64,000 bases of DNA. Origin: JBBSIN01 sp038232055 (GTDB lineage: Bacteria; Actinomycetota; Actinomycetes; JADGOV01). This document shows, one piece after another, positions 51,603 through 60,964 of this stretch (the first letter of the stretch is position 1; the number at the start of each line of letters is the position of its first letter). The DNA lies in the NCBI GenBank assembly GCA_038232055.1, contig JBBSIN010000002.1:1-64000 (forward strand), given 5' to 3'. The translations under genes and the position numbers were made by a program. The notes below the pieces were generated by a model. That model searched no databases and was not told where the DNA came from. It was given only the letters and a program-made list of their open reading frames with translations.

Positions 51603-53024
51603 GTGGACTTCGTCGGTGGCCCCGCCCAGTCGCAGTACGTTGAGCGGATCCGGGGGCTGGACCCGGCCCGCTGCCTGGTGGCCGCGGTAGATGTGGGGAA
51701 GGCCGCGGCGCTGGCTCTTCTCGCCGATCAGCACGGGCAGCTGATCGGCGCACCGGTTGAGGTCGAGCTGACCGAGCGTGGGGTCGGTCGGCTGGAAGCG
51801 GCGCTCGGCGCGGCCCGTTCGGCCCGCGACGCGGTGGCGCTGCGGGTCGGGGTGGAGACCGCCGGGCACTACCACCGCACCCTGGTCGCCCGGCTGGTCG
51901 CCGCCGGGCACGACCTGGTCGAGCTGAACCCGGCGCAGGTCAAGGCGGCCCGGGCGACGCTGGGTGCGCGGCGGCTGAAGTCGGATCTGCGCGACTGCGC
52001 GGCGATGATCGAGCTGCTGGTGCGCGGGGGCGGCCGGCCGCCGCAGGTCCGGAACGCCGCGATGGCCGGGCAGGCCGCGTGGGTGGCGCACCGCCGACGG
52101 AAGGTGCTTGCCCGAACCGCGCTGGGCAACCAGCTGCTGGGCACGCTGGACCTGGTGTTCCCCGGCCTGGACGGCTGCTTCGATGACCTGCTCGACGCCC
52201 GCGCCGGCCGTCTGCTGGTCGGCGAGCTCGCCGACCCGGACCGGATGCGCCGGCTCGGGGTGGAGGGACTGCGCCGGTTCTGCGCCCGCCGCGGGGTGCA
52301 GCTCCGCCGCCCGAAGGCAGGGCAGCTGATCGCCGCCGCGCAGACCGCGCTGCGGCTGCCGGCCGGCGAGCACACCGTGCGGCTGGCGATGCTCGCCGCC
52401 GACGTGGCGCTGCTCACCGCGCTCGACGCCGAGATCGCCGCCGCCGAGGTCGAGCTGGCCGCCGTCCTTGCCGACACCCCGGCCACCGTGCTGACCTCGC
52501 TGCCCGGGGTGGCGGTGGTCCGCGCCTCGGCCTACGGCGCGGCGCTCGGTGACCCGGCCCGCTACCCCGACGCGGCCGCGGCCTACCGCGCGTCCGGGCT
52601 GGTCCCGTCGTCGTATGAGTCCGCCGGCCGGACCCGCGGCCGGCAGCCGATCAGCCGGGAAGGGTCGGTGGAGCTGCGCCGCGCGATCCTCGAGCTCGGC
52701 CGAGGGCTGGGCCGCAGCGAACCCGACTTCGCCCGCTACCGGCGCGAGCTCGCCGCCCGCGGGAAACCGCCCGGTGTCGTGGCGGTCGCGGTCGCGCACC
52801 GCGCGCACCGACTCGCGTTCGCGCTGATTCGCGCCGGGGAGACCTATCAGGCTGACCGCTGGGCGGCGTCAGTGGCCAGCAAGGGCGAACGGAAGGAGCG
52901 GAAGGCGGGCGGGCCCGTCAGCAGTGCAGGCCGGCAAGCGGCATCCCGGGACGACGTGACCCGCCCACCCGAACCCACGGTGCCCGCCCCGACCCGGCCT
53001 GACAACCACCCGGTGCCGGTCTAG
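51603..53024 (+). CDS. IS110 family DEDD transposase
   Basis: The protein has 473 residues; the GTG at 51603 follows GGAGG by 6 bases. The RuvC-like DEDD acidic residues are in LVAAVDVGKAAA, GVETAGHYH and KSDLRDCAAMIELLV. The C-terminal Tnp_20 domain includes LTSLPGVAVVRASAYGAALG and YRASGLVPSSYESAGRTRG with its serine. A Pro/Arg-rich tail of about 50 residues is extra. IS110 enzymes use a bridge RNA from a non-coding end of the element. No terminal inverted repeats are visible, as expected for the family. The reading frame is intact. Confidence 0.93.
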   Translation: MDFVGGPAQSQYVERIRGLDPARCLVAAVDVGKAAALALLADQHGQLIGAPVEVELTERGVGRLEAALGAARSARDAVALRVGVETAGHYHRTLVARLVAAGHDLVELNPAQVKAARATLGARRLKSDLRDCAAMIELLVRGGGRPPQVRNAAMAGQAAWVAHRRRKVLARTALGNQLLGTLDLVFPGLDGCFDDLLDARAGRLLVGELADPDRMRRLGVEGLRRFCARRGVQLRRPKAGQLIAAAQTALRLPAGEHTVRLAMLAADVALLTALDAEIAAAEVELAAVLADTPATVLTSLPGVAVVRASAYGAALGDPARYPDAAAAYRASGLVPSSYESAGRTRGRQPISREGSVELRRAILELGRGLGRSEPDFARYRRELAARGKPPGVVAVAVAHRAHRLAFALIRAGETYQADRWAASVASKGERKERKAGGPVSSAGRQAASRDDVTRPPEPTVPAPTRPDNHPVPV

Positions 53025-53251
53025 ACGTCGCCCGGCGGCGGGGGCCCGGACCGACGTCGAATCTAGCTATGCGGCCGCGCCGCTGATCATGGTGGCTCGG
53101 ACTGCGACTCCTAGCAGGACGCCGGACCCCTTCCCCTCGAGCGAGTGCGAACGCGGTTGCCTGAGCCGCCCGCGGGTGAGTTCGCGTATGTCAGCGTGCA
53201 CCGCAGGGAAGCCGCCCAGCCGGGTCCACCCGTCACCACCAACAAGAAATT

Positions 53252-53277
53252 GGCGCGCGACTCACGAGTCACGCGCC
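53252..53277 (-). terminator. Hairpin after the DUF839 gene
   Basis: Stem 53252-53257 pairs with 53272-53277, then one mismatch, then 53259-53262 with 53267-53270 around a 4-base loop. On the minus strand it lies 43 bases beyond the stop at 53321 and is followed by AATTTCTTG. Confidence 0.65.
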
Positions 53278-53320
53278 GGTCCGGCGCGCCTCCGACCCGC
53301 TTGACAAGACCCCACGGTTG

Positions 53321-54739
53321 CTAGGTGCCCGGCACGTACATCGCCAACAGCTGCCCGTCCTCCCCCAGCGCGGCATTCGGCCGCAGGGACAGGCCCGGCT
53401 GCCTGCGCTCAGTGTCGTGGGCCTGTACGTCGAGCAGCCACCAGCCGGACCCCCAGATGCCGGCCGCGTTGACCACACCGGAGCTCTCCCACGACCCTGG
53501 TGACAGCGTGCTCGGCGTCGCGACCCGAGCGACCGGGCGAACCACCCGGGTACGGAGGTCGTAGGCGAGGACGCGGCCGTACCCGCCACGGACGTCGGGA
53601 CCTCGGTTCTCGGAGTTGCGGTCCTCCTGGATGAGCATGGCCCGGCGCGAGACGTCGAGGTTGTCCGGGTTCACGATGTTGTCCCCGGCATCGCCGTCGA
53701 GGACGACCGTGAGATCGGCACGGGCCGGGTGAGTCGGATCGACCCGCAGCCGGTAGATGCGCCCGTGGTGCGACTCCGCGCCGTCGGAGCCGGTGTCAGC
53801 GAAGTAGACGACGCCTGCCCGGTCGACGCTCTGCGCGACGTCCTCCACCCGGACGAAGTCGAACGCGCCCTTGGCCTGCGCGGCCGCCTCCAAGCTGTCC
53901 GCATCGCGGTTCTCTGCCTGGCTGACCGCGACGAAGTGGCCGCGCAGCGTCTGGCCCTTCGCGATGTCGTTGGTGGACGGGTTCCCGTCGGCGACCCGCC
54001 GGTTTGCCTTCCAGACCCACAGCTGTCCCCGGCCGAGCACCGCGGCGTTGAAGGTCGCGGCCGTGTAGGCGTAGAGCTGCGAGTGCCCCGCGTCGCCGTC
54101 CTCGCCGGAGACGACCACAGTCGTCTTGAGGCCGCGCAGCGGTACGACGTTCTCGTGGGCGAAGCGGCCGAAGTGCGGTGTAGGCAGCCGTCGGCCGGTC
54201 TTCGCGTTGATCGCGATCGAGGTGCCGCCGTGGCCGCCGGCAGGACCGGCACCCTGGTCCGTCGACTCCTCCCCCGTGGTGAACCAGGGCACGCCGGCGT
54301 AGCGACCCAGCGTGGCGGAGCAGAACCGTAGGAAGCCCTCCCGGCCGGAGACGACGTACTGGGCCGCATGCACGCGACGCGACCGGTCCAGCGTGAGGTG
54401 GCTGACCCGGGTGCCGACGCCCGCTGGCGCGGCGCCGTCGAGCTCGTGGTTCATGAACAGCTCGATGCGGTCGGGTGCCGATCGGTAGAAGCCGAGCCCG
54501 TCCGGCGTACCGGACATCTGATATCCGCCGAGTCGGCCGCCGACGATGTCGCCGGTCGAGAGGATCGGGTCGAACCGCACGCCGGCGCGCAGCGGAGCCA
54601 GAAGGGGCGGGCGGTGGGTCTTGACACCGGCGGACGTCGCGGGGGATGCCGCGGGAGCCGCGCCGGGCAGGGCGACGAGGGTCGCGAGGACGCCGGCGGG
54701 CAGCGCGCCGGTCGCGATGCGGACGGAGGTGATGCGCAT
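53321..54739 (-). CDS. Secreted DUF839 (PhoX-like) protein
   Basis: The protein has 472 residues; the ATG at 54739 lies 5 bases after GGAGG. A signal peptide (IATGALPAGVLATLVALPGA, cut after an Ala-rich stretch) is followed by a beta-propeller-like body: FMNHELDGAAPAGVGTRVSH, WFTTGEESTDQG, VYFADTGSDG, NPDNLDVSRRAMLIQEDRNS. The PhoX/DUF839 family includes calcium- and iron-dependent phosphatases. The NHE and EDRN motifs fit, but the enzyme function is not proved. It is divergently placed from nothing and ends in its own hairpin. Confidence 0.88.
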   Translation of the reverse strand: MRITSVRIATGALPAGVLATLVALPGAAPAASPATSAGVKTHRPPLLAPLRAGVRFDPILSTGDIVGGRLGGYQMSGTPDGLGFYRSAPDRIELFMNHELDGAAPAGVGTRVSHLTLDRSRRVHAAQYVVSGREGFLRFCSATLGRYAGVPWFTTGEESTDQGAGPAGGHGGTSIAINAKTGRRLPTPHFGRFAHENVVPLRGLKTTVVVSGEDGDAGHSQLYAYTAATFNAAVLGRGQLWVWKANRRVADGNPSTNDIAKGQTLRGHFVAVSQAENRDADSLEAAAQAKGAFDFVRVEDVAQSVDRAGVVYFADTGSDGAESHHGRIYRLRVDPTHPARADLTVVLDGDAGDNIVNPDNLDVSRRAMLIQEDRNSENRGPDVRGGYGRVLAYDLRTRVVRPVARVATPSTLSPGSWESSGVVNAAGIWGSGWWLLDVQAHDTERRQPGLSLRPNAALGEDGQLLAMYVPGT

Positions 54740-54879
54740 TGTTCCTCCAGTGCTTCGAGGTTCGGACCCGCGCATTGTTCGCAGACGGCCGCCAACGGGT
54801 GCCGTCCGGACGGTGAACTCCGCCGCGTCCGACGGTGAACACTGCGAACGGCCGGTGCTGCCGGGAAACCGCCCGCTGC

Positions 54880-57240
54880 TCAGGAAAGCGCGAGGGCGGC
54901 CAACGCCGCGTTGACGATCGCACCGGGCAGCAGGTCGTGCTCGCGGTAGAGGTCGGGCACGGTGCCGGTCTGCCCGAACGCGTCCACCCCGAGCGGCACC
55001 GCCGGCGCGCCGATCGCGGAGCCCAGCCACGCCATCGCGTGCGACGCGGCATCGTGGACGGTGACCACCGGCGCCCGTACCGGGAAGAGCTCGCGCAGAA
55101 TCGGCGGGGCGGCCGGCGTACGCGCCGCGCGAAGGTCGTCGCGCAGCGCCCGCCGCCAGCTCGAGTAGAGCCGGTCGAGGCTCGTCACGTCGACGAGGTT
55201 CGCCGCCACTCCCTCGTCCCGAAGCTCCGCAGCGGCCGCGATCGCCTCGGGCAGAACCGCACCCGACGCCGCGACGTGTACGACGGGGCCGCCGGGCTCT
55301 GCGTCAGCCAGCACGCGGTAGCCGCCGGCGAGGACGAGCTCGCGCAGTCGCTCGACGCCGTACCGCTCCAGCGCCGCCTCGAACGGCGCCTGGTCCAGCG
55401 GCCGCGTGGTGAGCCGCAGGTACGTCGCGGCGTCATCGCCGCCGGCGGCGATGCGGCGGAGCGCGTCGCAGAGTTGCCAGTCGAGCGCTCTCGCGTACGC
55501 CGGTTCGCACAGCGTCACGCCGGGCAGCTCCAGGCCGATCGACGCGGTGATCGTGGACTGGTGCGCGCCGCCCTCCGGGGCCAGCGTCACGCCGGACGGG
55601 GTGCCGGCGATGACGAAGTGGGCACCCGAATAGGTCCCGTAGATGAACGCGTCGAGCCCGCGGCAGACGAAGGGGTCGTAGACCGTGCCCACCGGAAGCA
55701 GCGGCTGGTCGGAGAGGTCCCAGGCAAGGCCGAGCTGGCCGAGCAGCAGGAAGAGGTTCATCTCAGAGATGCCGAGCTCGAGGTGCTGGCCCTTGGGGTG
55801 CTGGCGCCAGCGCAGGACCGAGTCGGCCTCGCCCCAGTCGCGCATCTCCTCGGGCGTGAAGACGCCGGTCTTGTTGATCCAGCCAGCCAGGTTCGTCGAG
55901 ACGGCGACGTCCGGCGCGGTCGTCACCAGGTACGGCGCCACCTGGTCGTTGCGACCGAGCTCGACGAGGATCCGGCCGAAGCTTTCCTGGGTCGACACCG
56001 GCTTGCGGGACGGGCGCTGCAGCGTCTCGGTCGGCACCGCTATCGAGATCCGCTCGTCCGGGACCGGCCGCCGCAGGAGGCTGCCGCGCTCGGCGCAGAG
56101 CCGACCGGGAGCGCTGTCCGGCGGGAAGCGGTCCCACTCGTCGTCCCGGGTCAGGCCGACCGACGACCGCAGGTCATCGACCTGTCTGGCCGGAAGCAGC
56201 TGGGAATGGTTGAGCGGGTTGCCGGCCATCGGCAGGCCCCAGCCCTTGACCGTGTAGGCGAAGACGACGGTCGGCCGGTCGGTGACATCGTCGGCCTGCC
56301 GGTAGGCGTGCAGCATGGCCTCGAGGTCGTGCCCGCCCAAGTCTTGCAGCAGCGGCGCCAGCTCGTCGTCGGGCACCGCCTCGAGCGCCCGCTCGACCTC
56401 CTTCTCAACGCCGTCCGGAGCTCCGTCGAGAAAGCGCTTGCGCAGCTCCTCGCCGGCGTACGCGAACAGCGACTGGTAGTGCTCGTTGGGCATATCGTCG
56501 ATCCACTGCCGGAGCGCAGCGCCGTGCGGCCGGCCGAACTGCTCGACAAGCCGCCGGCCGTACTTCACCTCGACGACGTGCCACCCGGCCGCCGCGAAGT
56601 GCGCCTGTAGGGCCGCGATGCGCAACCCCGGTACGACGCGGTCGAGGCTCTGCCGGTTGAGGTCGACGATCCACATGACGTTGCCCAGACCGCGCGTCAC
56701 CGGGTCGGCGATCGCCTCCCAGACGTTGCCCTCGTCCAGCTCCGCGTCGCCGAGCAGCGCGACGAAACGCGAGCGCGGCCGCTCGCCGAAGTGCGCGTCG
56801 ACGTAGCGCCGCGTCACCGCTGCGAAGAGCGGCGCGGCGGCGCCGAGGCCGACCGATCCGGTGCTGAAGTCGACCGGATCCGGGTCCTTCGTGCGGCTGG
56901 GATAGGACTGCAGTCCGCCGAACGCGCGCAGCGTCGGCAGGTAGCGCCGGTCGAGGTCGCCGAGCAGGTACTGCACGGCATGGAAGACCGGGCTGGCGTG
57001 CGGCTTGACCGACACCCGGTCGGCGGCGTCGAGATGCGCGAAGTAGAGCGCGGTCATCGCGGTCACCAGCGAGGCCGACGACGCCTGGTGGCCGCCGACC
57101 TTGACCCCGTCGCCGGTGTCGCGTTCGGTGTTGGCCGCGTCGACGATGCGGGTGGCGAGCCATAGGACGCGGCGCTCGACCTCGGCGAGTATGGCGAGGT
57201 CGAGCATGGGTAGCGGCCCGTCGCTCCGGTCGTCGAGCAC
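54880..57240 (-). CDS. Transketolase / homodimeric pyruvate dehydrogenase E1-like protein
   Basis: The protein has 786 residues from a GTG at 57240. The thiamine diphosphate site is LLGDAELDEGNVWEA with VDLNRQSLDRVV. It also carries GDGVKVGGHQASSASLVTAM, LGISEMNLFLLLGQLGLAWD (PYR domain glutamate) and GGAHQSTITASIGLELPGV. The order resembles AceE-type E1 enzymes but is shorter than the usual 880-920 residues and sits without E2/E3 genes, so its true substrate is open. It begins 9 bases after the sensor kinase gene. Confidence 0.88.
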   Translation of the reverse strand: MLDDRSDGPLPMLDLAILAEVERRVLWLATRIVDAANTERDTGDGVKVGGHQASSASLVTAMTALYFAHLDAADRVSVKPHASPVFHAVQYLLGDLDRRYLPTLRAFGGLQSYPSRTKDPDPVDFSTGSVGLGAAAPLFAAVTRRYVDAHFGERPRSRFVALLGDAELDEGNVWEAIADPVTRGLGNVMWIVDLNRQSLDRVVPGLRIAALQAHFAAAGWHVVEVKYGRRLVEQFGRPHGAALRQWIDDMPNEHYQSLFAYAGEELRKRFLDGAPDGVEKEVERALEAVPDDELAPLLQDLGGHDLEAMLHAYRQADDVTDRPTVVFAYTVKGWGLPMAGNPLNHSQLLPARQVDDLRSSVGLTRDDEWDRFPPDSAPGRLCAERGSLLRRPVPDERISIAVPTETLQRPSRKPVSTQESFGRILVELGRNDQVAPYLVTTAPDVAVSTNLAGWINKTGVFTPEEMRDWGEADSVLRWRQHPKGQHLELGISEMNLFLLLGQLGLAWDLSDQPLLPVGTVYDPFVCRGLDAFIYGTYSGAHFVIAGTPSGVTLAPEGGAHQSTITASIGLELPGVTLCEPAYARALDWQLCDALRRIAAGGDDAATYLRLTTRPLDQAPFEAALERYGVERLRELVLAGGYRVLADAEPGGPVVHVAASGAVLPEAIAAAAELRDEGVAANLVDVTSLDRLYSSWRRALRDDLRAARTPAAPPILRELFPVRAPVVTVHDAASHAMAWLGSAIGAPAVPLGVDAFGQTGTVPDLYREHDLLPGAIVNAALAALALS

Positions 57241-57249
57241 GGCCCGACG

Positions 57250-58788
57250 TTACCCCTCGGGATGCGCCGGGCGGTCCGCAGCGGGGAGCGCGACGGTGAA
57301 CACGGCGCCGCCGCCGGGCCGGTTGGCGGCGCGGACCGTTCCGCCCTGCCCCTCGACCAGCTGGCGGACGATGTGCAGCCCGAGCCCCACCCCGCCGTAC
57401 TCCCGTCGGTCCTCGCTGGCACCCTGCACGAACGGGGCGAAGAGGTGGGCCGCGCTGCCTGCGGCGAGCCCGACCCCCTCGTCGGCCACCTCCACGCAGA
57501 CGCTGCCGACCTCGGCCCGCACGCTGACCACGATGCTGCCGCCCGCCGGGCTGTACTTGACGGCGTTCTCGAGCAGCTGGCCGAGGATCGGTTCGATGGT
57601 CGCCGATTCACCGAGCGCCGCCGGCACGCCGCGGTCCACCACCACGTCGATCCGGTGCCGTGCCGACATCGTCGCGAAGTCGCCGACGATGCGTCGGGCC
57701 GCGGCGGCCAGGTCGAACGGCCGCGCCGTCACTGTGTGCCGGCCGACGCCGGCCCGCGCGGCGAGCAAGAGGTGGTTGACCAGCACCACGAGCGCGTCCG
57801 TACGCTCCGACGCCGTGTCGATCGCTTCGAGCCGCTGCTCCTCGGTCAGCACGTCCCATCGCCGCTGCAGCGTGGCCAGGTAACCCTTGACGACGGTGAG
57901 CGGTGTCCGGAGCTCATGGCTCGACGTCGCCAGGAAGAGGTCCTGGGCCTCCTTCAGCGCCTTTTGCCGGCTGATGTCGTGCAGCGCGACCACGCTCTCG
58001 CTCGTGCCGGGCAGCGTGGCCGAGATGCTCTCGAGCCAGCGACGGTCGCCCAGCTCATGCTCGACCGGCAGGCCGGAGTTTGCGACCGGCACGGGGACCG
58101 GTCTCCCGACAAGGGCGTCGGCCGGCATCCGGAGCAGCTTGGTCGCCGCGCCGTTGCAGCTGAGCACCCGGCCCGTGTCATCGACGACGAGCCGGCCATC
58201 GGCCACCGCATCGATGATTGCCTGCTCGCGATTGCGCTGCTGCTCCAGCAGCGCAACCCGCTGCTGGAGCTGTCGCTGGGTCTCGAGCTGGCGGCGGACC
58301 GACCGCGAGAGCGCCTCGCCCACCAGCACGCAGACCGGAATCGCCACCGTCACCGACGCGACCCCGTGCGGCGCCGGCACCGGAGCGGTCAGCAGCGGCC
58401 AGACGTACGCCGCCACGGCGACCGGCGCCAGGACCATCGAGGTGAACGGCGGCTGGGAGAGCCCGACCCAGACAAAGACCACGACGAAATAGACGGCGTA
58501 GCTGAAGCTGCTGACCCCGCCGTACCGGTCCGCCGTACCGATGAGCGCGAACGCGAAGAGCACTAGCAGGAGCGGGGCGCGCGCCGACCACCGATACCAC
58601 GGCAGGAACCAGGCGACCAGCCCGACGGCGACGGCGAGGAACGAGGCGGCGTTGAGCAGCGCGACGTCGAGGTGACCGCTGTCCGGCAGGTAGTTGTTGA
58701 CGAACGTGACGATCCCCGCCACGACAAGCAGCTCGGCGCCGAGGCGCGCTCCGCCGTCGCGGCGAGGCGTCGCCGGTTCCCTCCTCAT
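57250..58788 (-). CDS. Orphan sensor histidine kinase with PAS domain
   Basis: The protein has 512 residues. About five or six N-terminal membrane helices form a MASE-like sensor (LVVAGIVTFVNNYLP, FSYAVYFVVVFVWVGLSQPP). A coiled coil (QLQQRVALLEQQRNREQAII) leads to a PAS domain (VVDDTGRVLSCNGAATKLL), a HisKA domain with the His in ATSSHELRTPLTVVKGYLAT and an HATPase_c domain (LLENAVKYSPAGG, VGLGLHIVRQLVEGQGG). No response regulator is next to it. It probably shares a transcript with the E1-like gene 9 bases downstream. Confidence 0.93.
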   Translation of the reverse strand: MRREPATPRRDGGARLGAELLVVAGIVTFVNNYLPDSGHLDVALLNAASFLAVAVGLVAWFLPWYRWSARAPLLLVLFAFALIGTADRYGGVSSFSYAVYFVVVFVWVGLSQPPFTSMVLAPVAVAAYVWPLLTAPVPAPHGVASVTVAIPVCVLVGEALSRSVRRQLETQRQLQQRVALLEQQRNREQAIIDAVADGRLVVDDTGRVLSCNGAATKLLRMPADALVGRPVPVPVANSGLPVEHELGDRRWLESISATLPGTSESVVALHDISRQKALKEAQDLFLATSSHELRTPLTVVKGYLATLQRRWDVLTEEQRLEAIDTASERTDALVVLVNHLLLAARAGVGRHTVTARPFDLAAAARRIVGDFATMSARHRIDVVVDRGVPAALGESATIEPILGQLLENAVKYSPAGGSIVVSVRAEVGSVCVEVADEGVGLAAGSAAHLFAPFVQGASEDRREYGGVGLGLHIVRQLVEGQGGTVRAANRPGGGAVFTVALPAADRPAHPEG

Positions 58789-58860
58789 GGCCCGAGTATC
58801 GACCGAACCGGGTAGGAACCTGACCGGTTCCTACAGCTGCTCGTCGGCCGGAAAGGCACG

Positions 58861-60951
58861 ATGGGTCGAATGACATCCACGAGCGCCGATGGCGACCTGC
58901 GTGCGCAAGCGCAGTCCTGGCTGGTCCGCCTCGCCGGACCGGCGGCGACGCTCCGGGAGGACCAGTGGTGCGCGATCGAGGCGCTGACCGCGGGCCGGGC
59001 CGTCGTCAACGTGCAGCGCACCGGGGCCGGCAAGAGCGCCGTGTACTGGGTCGCCACCGCGCTACGCCGGGCGCTCGGCGCCGGCCCGACCCTCGTGGTC
59101 TCGCCGCTGCTGGCGCTCATGCGCGACCAGGTGGCCGCCGCCGCCCGCGCCGGGCTGTCCGCCGCCACGATCAACTCGGCGAACATCGAGGACTGGGACG
59201 CGATCGAGGCCACGCTGCTCGACGGTGAGCTCGACGTACTCCTCGTCTCACCGGAGCGGCTGAACTCTGTTGGCTTCCGCAGCCGCGTCCTTCCCGGACT
59301 TGGCGGGCGGCTCGGCATGCTCGTCATCGACGAGGCCCACTGCATCAGCGACTGGGGCCATGACTTCCGCCCCGACTATCTCCGGCTGCGGCATCTCATC
59401 TCGGACCTGCCGGACGGCACTCCGGTGCTGGCCACGACGGCTACCGCCAACGCCAGGGTCCGCATCGACGTCGCCTCGCAGGTCGGCGCGAACACCCTGA
59501 CCTTGCACGGTCCGCTGGACCGTCCCTCGCTCGCCCTCTCGGTGGTCAACACCCGGTCGGTCCCGGGCGCGTACGCCTGGGTCGCCGACGCGCTCGGCGC
59601 CATTGCAGGGTCGGGGATCGTCTACACCCTCACGGTGGCCGAGACGTCGCGGCTGGCCGGGTTCCTCGCCGAGCGAGGGCATGCCGTGGCGGCGTACTCC
59701 TCCGACACCCCGGCCGAAGATCGCGCCAAGCTCGAGGTCGCCCTGCTGCGCAACGAGCTCACCGCGCTCGTGGCGACCAGCTCGCTCGGTATGGGGTTCG
59801 ACAAGGGCGACGTCGCCTTCGTCATCCATCTGGGTGCCCCGTCGACGCCGATCGCGTACTACCAGCAGGTCGGCCGCGCTGGCCGAGCTTTGGACTCGGC
59901 GGTCGGGGCACTCCTGCCGACAGCCGCCGACGAGCGGATCTGGGCCTACTTCGACTCGACGGCGATGCCGCCGGAGCCAACCGTACGACGCGTGCTCGAC
60001 GCCCTTGCCCACGGCGACGGCGCGCCGAGAAGCGTTCCGGCGCTGGAGGCCGCGACCGACCTGCGCCGGGGACGGCTGGAGTCACTGCTGAAGATCCTCG
60101 ACGTGGACGGCGCGGTCACTCGCACCGGCGGTGGCTACGTGGCCACCGGCGTCCCGTGGCGCTACGACGCGCAGCGGTACGCCGACATCGCTGCCGCTCG
60201 CAAGGCCGAGCAGGCGATCATGCGGCGCTATCTCACCGCTGACAGCTGCCTGATGCGCCAGCTGCGTTCAGCACTGGACGACCCCGGCGCGGCGGACTGC
60301 GGCCGGTGCTCGGTGTGCACCGGCACGCTGCCCCCTCCGGGGTTGGCGCCGTCGAAGGAGACGCTCGTCGCCGCGGTCGGGTATCTGCGCGGGGTCGTCA
60401 ACGTCGTCGAGCCGCGCAAGATGTGGCCGGCCGGCGGCGCTCGCCGGGGGACGATCCCGCCCGGCCTACGAGCCGAGCCGGGACGCGCGCTGGCGTTCGC
60501 CGAGGATCCCGGTTGGGGCGAGGCCGTCGGTACGGCCCTCGCCGGCGACGGCCCAGCCCCGGAGGAGATCGTCGAGGGATGCGTGCGGCTGCTGAGCCGG
60601 TGGGGATGGCCGGCCGGTCGACCACTCGCGGTGGTGCCGATGCCGTCCCGACGGCACGGCCGGCTGATCGACGACATCGCCGCTCGGATCGGCTCCATAG
60701 GCCGGCTGCCGGTGGTCCCCGCCCTCTGCCTCGTCGACGACGGGGTCTTTCAGGACGACGCACCGACGAACCGGCTCGCTGCCGACGGTGCGTTTCGCCG
60801 ACTGCGGGTCACCGGAGCGGTTCCCAACGGGCCGGTGCTGCTCGTCGACGACTACGCCCGCTCCACGTTCACGCTCACCGTGGGCGCGGCGCTGCTGCGC
60901 GAGGCAGGCGCCGGGCCGGTGTACCCGCTGGTCGTGCACAAGCGGATGTGA
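58861..60951 (+). CDS. RecQ-family DNA helicase with C-terminal phosphoribosyltransferase-like domain
   Basis: The protein has 696 residues; an ATG at 58870 could also start it. Walker A is NVQRTGAGKSAVYWVA. DEAH is VIDEAHCISDWGHDFRPDY, and motif VI is YQQVGRAGRALDSAVG. The zinc-binding CLMRQLRSALDDPGAADC and GRCSVC follows. After about residue 560, LAVVPMPSRRHGRLIDDIAA and VLLVDDYARSTFTLTVGAAL match a phosphoribosyltransferase fold with a PRPP-loop-like DD segment. The helicase unwinds DNA for repair. The role of the second domain is unknown. Confidence 0.92.
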   Translation: MGRMTSTSADGDLRAQAQSWLVRLAGPAATLREDQWCAIEALTAGRAVVNVQRTGAGKSAVYWVATALRRALGAGPTLVVSPLLALMRDQVAAAARAGLSAATINSANIEDWDAIEATLLDGELDVLLVSPERLNSVGFRSRVLPGLGGRLGMLVIDEAHCISDWGHDFRPDYLRLRHLISDLPDGTPVLATTATANARVRIDVASQVGANTLTLHGPLDRPSLALSVVNTRSVPGAYAWVADALGAIAGSGIVYTLTVAETSRLAGFLAERGHAVAAYSSDTPAEDRAKLEVALLRNELTALVATSSLGMGFDKGDVAFVIHLGAPSTPIAYYQQVGRAGRALDSAVGALLPTAADERIWAYFDSTAMPPEPTVRRVLDALAHGDGAPRSVPALEAATDLRRGRLESLLKILDVDGAVTRTGGGYVATGVPWRYDAQRYADIAAARKAEQAIMRRYLTADSCLMRQLRSALDDPGAADCGRCSVCTGTLPPPGLAPSKETLVAAVGYLRGVVNVVEPRKMWPAGGARRGTIPPGLRAEPGRALAFAEDPGWGEAVGTALAGDGPAPEEIVEGCVRLLSRWGWPAGRPLAVVPMPSRRHGRLIDDIAARIGSIGRLPVVPALCLVDDGVFQDDAPTNRLAADGAFRRLRVTGAVPNGPVLLVDDYARSTFTLTVGAALLREAGAGPVYPLVVHKRM

Positions 60952-60964
60952 CCGGCGGCGGCGC

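Larger units (their letters stand above)
51130..53250 (+). mobile_element. IS110-family insertion sequence unit (ends approximate)
   Basis: The unit comprises the zinc-ribbon gene and the transposase gene. Boundaries are guesses: IS110 elements lack inverted repeats and make no target duplication, so the ends cannot be read here. The 226 bases from 53025 to 53250 hold no gene and may be its right end. Confidence 0.5.
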
